DNA of 64,000 nucleotides from Chinchilla lanigera (lineage: Eukaryota; Chordata; Mammalia; Rodentia; Chinchillidae). Every line of letters begins with the position of its first letter. The first letter of the stretch is position 1. The notes beneath the pieces are model-generated. The model saw only the letters and a program-made list of their open reading frames with translations, searched no databases and was not told the DNA's origin. The stretch spans positions 2,456,615-2,520,614 of the forward strand of contig NW_004955435.1 in NCBI RefSeq assembly GCF_000276665.1, in the 5' to 3' direction. The translations under genes were made by a program, and so were the position numbers. Positions 60,791-64,000 of this stretch are shown one piece after another.

Positions 60791-61109
60791 TTCTTATTGC
60801 TTTGTGACTTAGCTGTCATGTTGCTATAGTTTCTACATATTTGCATATAGCATTTAAATCAAGGTGGTAATAAACTACAAAATAAACCCTATAATATTCT
60901 GTAAGTATTTAAATCTTCTAAATTTATATTTTGGAATATGTAATATATTTACACAGGTAATACAAGAGATACGAAATCAAGTGGTGAAGACTCTGCTTAC
61001 TACCATTTCTTTTGGTTTAACTAGAGGAGGGAGCATAGCTTTGCATATGTAAAGGTTTTAGATATCACAAGTAAATTCTTATTTTCCCCTATTTTAATAC
61101 AAATGATGG

Positions 61110-62500
61110 CAGACCTTGTTTCTCTTCGTGGTAACTTGGGTTGTTTCCTATGCTTTGCTGCTATAAGCAACACGGCAGTCAATCTGCTCATAAGCACATT
61201 CTTTGATGTGTGTAAAATAATTTCCCAGAAGTGGAGTTGATGGCTTTACTTAAGCATTGTATAAGAGCGTCTGTTTCCTTACACTTTTATTAACAATTTG
61301 TTAGTCTGAAAAAACAGTACCTTAGTGGAGTATTAATCTGCATCACTGTGCTATTTGTGAAGTTTAGCATCTTTACCGCTGTTTTAAAGTCAGTTTTATT
61401 TTCCTTTTTGTTAAATGTGCCATTTACATTTTTAAATAGACCCAATTCTGTTCCAGCAGACACTCCAGTTCCATCAGTGCCATGTAATGAAAAGTTCACC
61501 TCTTCCACACTGACGCAGAGAGCCGTCTTCCACACGTACACACCTCTGTGTGCACTTGTGTCCACTTCTGATTGTCATGACCTGTGCTGCTGCTAAGGGT
61601 CTTCCTGCTCCAATGCTGTAATATTTTAATAACATCTAAGCTTTATTTCAATATACTTTATCTTTTGTTAGTATCATAAAATAATTTTTCCTTCTATTAC
61701 ATCTCTAATTCGTTTCTGTTTGTATACAGAAGAGCTGTTGAGTTTTGTACATTGATTTTGAAACCCAATCTTACTAAATTGTTTGTGAAAGTTTTAAGTT
61801 GTGTATCCTCACTATGAGTATGAAAATTGTGTATTTTACTCAGCTAATACCATTATATCTCTAATTTCTTTATTTCTTCTAATTGTTCTGGTTACTGTGG
61901 CCAGTATATACTGAAATGATGGTGATAACACACAACACGTGCCTTGGGTCTGATTTTACTGTGAATGGAATATTGATTTTTAAGCTACATTTTAGGCTAA
62001 GATAGATATATTTTTGTATTAAGAATGTATATGTGCAAACTACATGTTGTTTATGTCTAAAAAAAATAATAGTCATTGAATTACATTGAATAAAATTCTC
62101 AATATGTATAAAAATGGTTATGTTCTTCCTAGGCTTAATATGTTATATGACCAGAGTTCCTAATGTTAAACAAACCTTACACTCCATAAGAAACCTCGCA
62201 TTTTCCCTGTTAATTATTCTTAAAATGTGCTGTGAAGTCTGCAAACTAAATTTTATGTAACATCTTTGCATTAAGATTAATAGGTGAGATTGGTAAAATT
62301 GGGCACATAGTGTATCTTTTGGGTTTTTTAAAAATCTTTTTGTGGAGAGTTGGATGATTTTGTCAGATCTGAGATGAAATTTATGAAAACTTTTGTTCTT
62401 ATTTTCCAAGAAGTTTAAATAATATTAGAAGTGTTTACTCTCCTATGAAAATTTTGGAAATTACCATATCTAGTAGAAAACTATCTTGGGCATTTAAAAA
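61110..62500 (-). mobile_element. L1 LINE ORF2 fossil
   Basis: The plus strand reads as reverse-complement L1 ORF2. Examples are ATTTCCCAGAAGTGGAGTTG ATGG near the right end of the element, TACAGAAGAGCTGTTGAGTT TTGTACATTGATTTTG, and TTTGCATTAAGATTAATAGG TGAGATTGG. It is fragmented by indels and internal stops, so no protein is encoded. Confidence 0.75.
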
Positions 62501-62528
62501 AATATATTTTTCAGTAGAAATCCATCTA

Positions 62529-62577
62529 GCAATGTCTCTCTCTCTCTCTTTTTTTTTTTTTTGCAATGTCTCTTTTT
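62529..62577 (-). mobile_element. T-tract insertion with direct repeats
   Basis: GCAATGTCTCT (62529-62539) recurs at 62563-62573 across a TC run and 14 T residues. It is a possible tail-only retroposition on the minus strand, weaker than the 11.6-kb case because the repeat overlaps a TC microsatellite. Confidence 0.42.
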
Positions 62578-62665
62578 GAGGTTATTTTTATTTAGCTTTA
62601 TTTTCCTAAAGAAATTTCCTTTTCCCTGAACTTTAAAAATAATTTTTAAAGATAAACTTAACTTT

Positions 62666-62767
62666 GGGGGCTGGGGATTTAGCTCAGCAGCACAGCGCCT
62701 GCCTGGCAAGCTCAAGGTCGTGAGTTCAATTCCTGATACCAGAAGAAAAATGAAAACAAACAAAAAG
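62666..62767 (+). mobile_element. ID-type SINE with 18-bp target-site duplication
   Basis: GGGGGCTGGGGATTTAGCTC, CGCCTGCCTGGCAAGCTCAA, GTGAGTTCAATTCCTGATAC, then an A-rich tail. TSD AAAGATAAACTTAACTTT (62648-62665) versus AAAGATAAACGTAACTTT (62768-62785), one mismatch. Confidence 0.94.
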
Positions 62768-62789
62768 AAAGATAAACGTAACTTTTTCC

Positions 62790-64000
62790 TGCAAGCTTAT
62801 TCACTGACAGCTTACGTGTGTATATATGTGTAAGTTGCACTTACTGTTTTCTTTTCTCTTTTTCCGTTTTCTCGATTCAGTGAACAAGGCACAACATCAG
62901 GCACCAGCGTCTTTGGGAGTTTGCTGCTGTCCGCCACAGATTCCCATGACTGGCGCATCTCCACTGTTCAGCCTTTAATGCACGAAGAACACTCTCGATC
63001 TCGTTTAATTGTTTTTGAACTGAATTTGACCTTTTCTATTATTAACATCATGAGCTTTGTTTTCGCTGTCATTTGTCTAGTATAACATTCAACATCCTTT
63101 TGTCTTAACCTTTCTAAAATCACCTTCACACTTATCTCACACCATAGAACCGGGTTTTGATTTGGGAGGCAAACTCAAATCTGTCTTTGCTTTTGTTTTG
63201 TGCCTTATGGCATAGTGAATGTATTTAGTTAGTTCAGCGAGTTTTTACACATAGTACTATTTTTTTTTTTTTTTTTTGCTTTTATTTTAAATGAAGGTAT
63301 TTTGACATTTATAAGAGTAGTATAAAACCATCAACCTGCTAAATTCTGGGACAGCACCTACAGTTCCATATTCTGAAAAACAGCAACTCCCTCACAAAGC
63401 AGGCTTCTCCATTGGTATTAACCACACAGTTAAGTGTGTCACTTTGTCCGTTTAGTACAAAGGCTAAATGATTACCCAGATATTAAAAATAAAGCAATCA
63501 ACTGACTTTGGCTCTACATCTGGTACTGTTTCCGCATTTCTGTAATTTTACCATGTCAGCATTATCAGAGCATGTCATTGCTGTGTCACCTCAGTGACTA
63601 CATTTCTCTCACACTTAATGTCTCAGTAATATACTTTTAATGCTCACGCACAGTATCTAGCCCCTTCTCTGACTAAGAAACATTTGTTCTTTAAGCTAAG
63701 CACAATCTCCTGTCAACAGTCTTTGATAGGTCTCCTATGTTTAAAATTGACTGCAGACTTTACACTTGAATGACAGTTTGGCAAAATTTGAAATAATTCT
63801 TTTTCTGACTGACTTGAAGACGGTCCTTCAGTTTTTTTCTGGTCTGAAGTGATGCTATGAGGAGAACAGAGCAAATCTAATATTTTCTTTCTTGTCCCAT
63901 ATGTGTCCAGAGCTAAGTTTACTCCTTAAAATCCAGCAATTTTCCCAGAATATTCTGACTGCAGAATTTGAAATTTGGTTTTAAAAAATCTTTAAAAGAA
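62790..64000. other. Intronic sequence, partly L1-like
   Basis: No gene is seen. A 17-T run lies at about 63261. The segment around 63800-63960 (ATTCTTTTTCTGACTGACTT, TTTTCTGGTCTGAAGTGATG) weakly recalls reverse-complement L1, but I cannot assign it firmly. Confidence 0.35.

Larger units (their letters stand above)
1..64000 (-). other. DPYD: DPYD gene interior (intron 11 start to part of intron 8)
   Basis: The whole window lies inside one transcription unit read right to left. Three minus-strand exons encode consecutive pieces of dihydropyrimidine dehydrogenase, and each exon length equals the human one (108, 170, 211 bp, from memory of the human cDNA numbering). Phases match too: exon 9 ends on base 1 of codon 320, exon 10 supplies the other two bases, and exon 11 starts at phase 0. 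Introns here are 1,666 bp (intron 9), 15,182 bp (intron 10) and more than 45 kb (intron 8), the same short-long-very long pattern as in human. The promoter, exons 1-8 and exons 12-23 are outside the window. Confidence 0.96.
18631..64000 (-). other. DPYD: DPYD intron 8 (3' portion, at least 45 kb)
   Basis: Everything upstream of exon 9 in gene orientation is intron, rich in repeats listed separately. I looked for exon 8 (peptide around GKSLSVNEMTLSTL, ending GIG) in minus-strand frames and did not see it. The scan was by eye, so a missed 88-bp exon is not fully excluded. Stretches where I see no assignable feature include most of 18700-20120, 21090-22030, 22200-23810, 27900-29400, 37100-38110, 38210-40470, 43000-44530, 48650-50200, 51020-53820, 57550-58190 and 58740-60540. 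Confidence 0.85.

Noticed and set aside
61348..61596. 82-91 codon frames on both strands near 61.3-61.6 kb
   Set aside because: They fall in a decayed reverse-oriented L1; no intact protein is encoded.
1..64000. CRISPR array, operon or prokaryote-type defence system
   Set aside because: No regularly spaced repeats, no closely packed genes and no ribosome-binding-site pattern are present. The exon-intron structure and rodent SINEs show nuclear mammalian DNA.

Overview
The window is mammalian nuclear DNA, AT-rich and mostly intronic. It carries three internal coding exons of one large gene, all on the minus strand: DPYD, dihydropyrimidine dehydrogenase. The exons (18523-18630, 16687-16856, 1294-1504) are 108, 170 and 211 bp. 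These are the sizes and reading phases of human DPYD exons 9, 10 and 11 (c.851-958, c.959-1128, c.1129-1339). All have AG acceptors and GT donors, and they join in frame. Together they encode about residues 284-447, most of the NADPH-binding domain of the enzyme that starts uracil/thymine and 5-fluorouracil breakdown.

Layout: 1-1293 is the start of intron 11; 1505-16686 is complete intron 10 (15.2 kb); 16857-18522 is complete intron 9 (1.7 kb); 18631-64000 is at least 45 kb of intron 8. I saw no exon 8, consistent with a very long intron 8 in other mammals. A 100-N assembly gap lies at 58636-58735. I found no second protein-coding gene; the remaining ORFs are short and look like chance frames or parts of repeats.

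The introns hold a layered repeat record. The youngest layer is tRNA-derived ID-type SINEs, several with target-site duplications and intact CpGs. B1 (7SL-derived) SINEs are also present, one with an exact 29-bp internal duplication, along with B1-ID dimers. B1 plus ID plus B1-ID dimers indicate a rodent, probably outside the mouse/rat family; I cannot name the species. Older layers are ERVL-MaLR solo LTRs, L1 fragments on both strands, MIR/L2 fragments and DNA-transposon fossils (MER5A-like, Tigger-like, a small hAT-like MITE).

The points most worth a second look are: a CpG-dense patch deep in intron 10 (about 37 CpGs in 277 bp); a U2 snRNA 5'-end fragment inserted between perfect 15-bp duplications; a local rearrangement at 27.7-27.9 kb containing a near-identical copy of sequence 1.8 kb away; three homopolymer-only insertions flanked by direct repeats; an 81-bp hAT-like MITE; and an unclassified interspersed repeat shared by 25.8 and 48.2 kb. 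I found no evidence of a new enzymatic or defence system. The window reads as an ordinary gene interior with an informative retroposon history.
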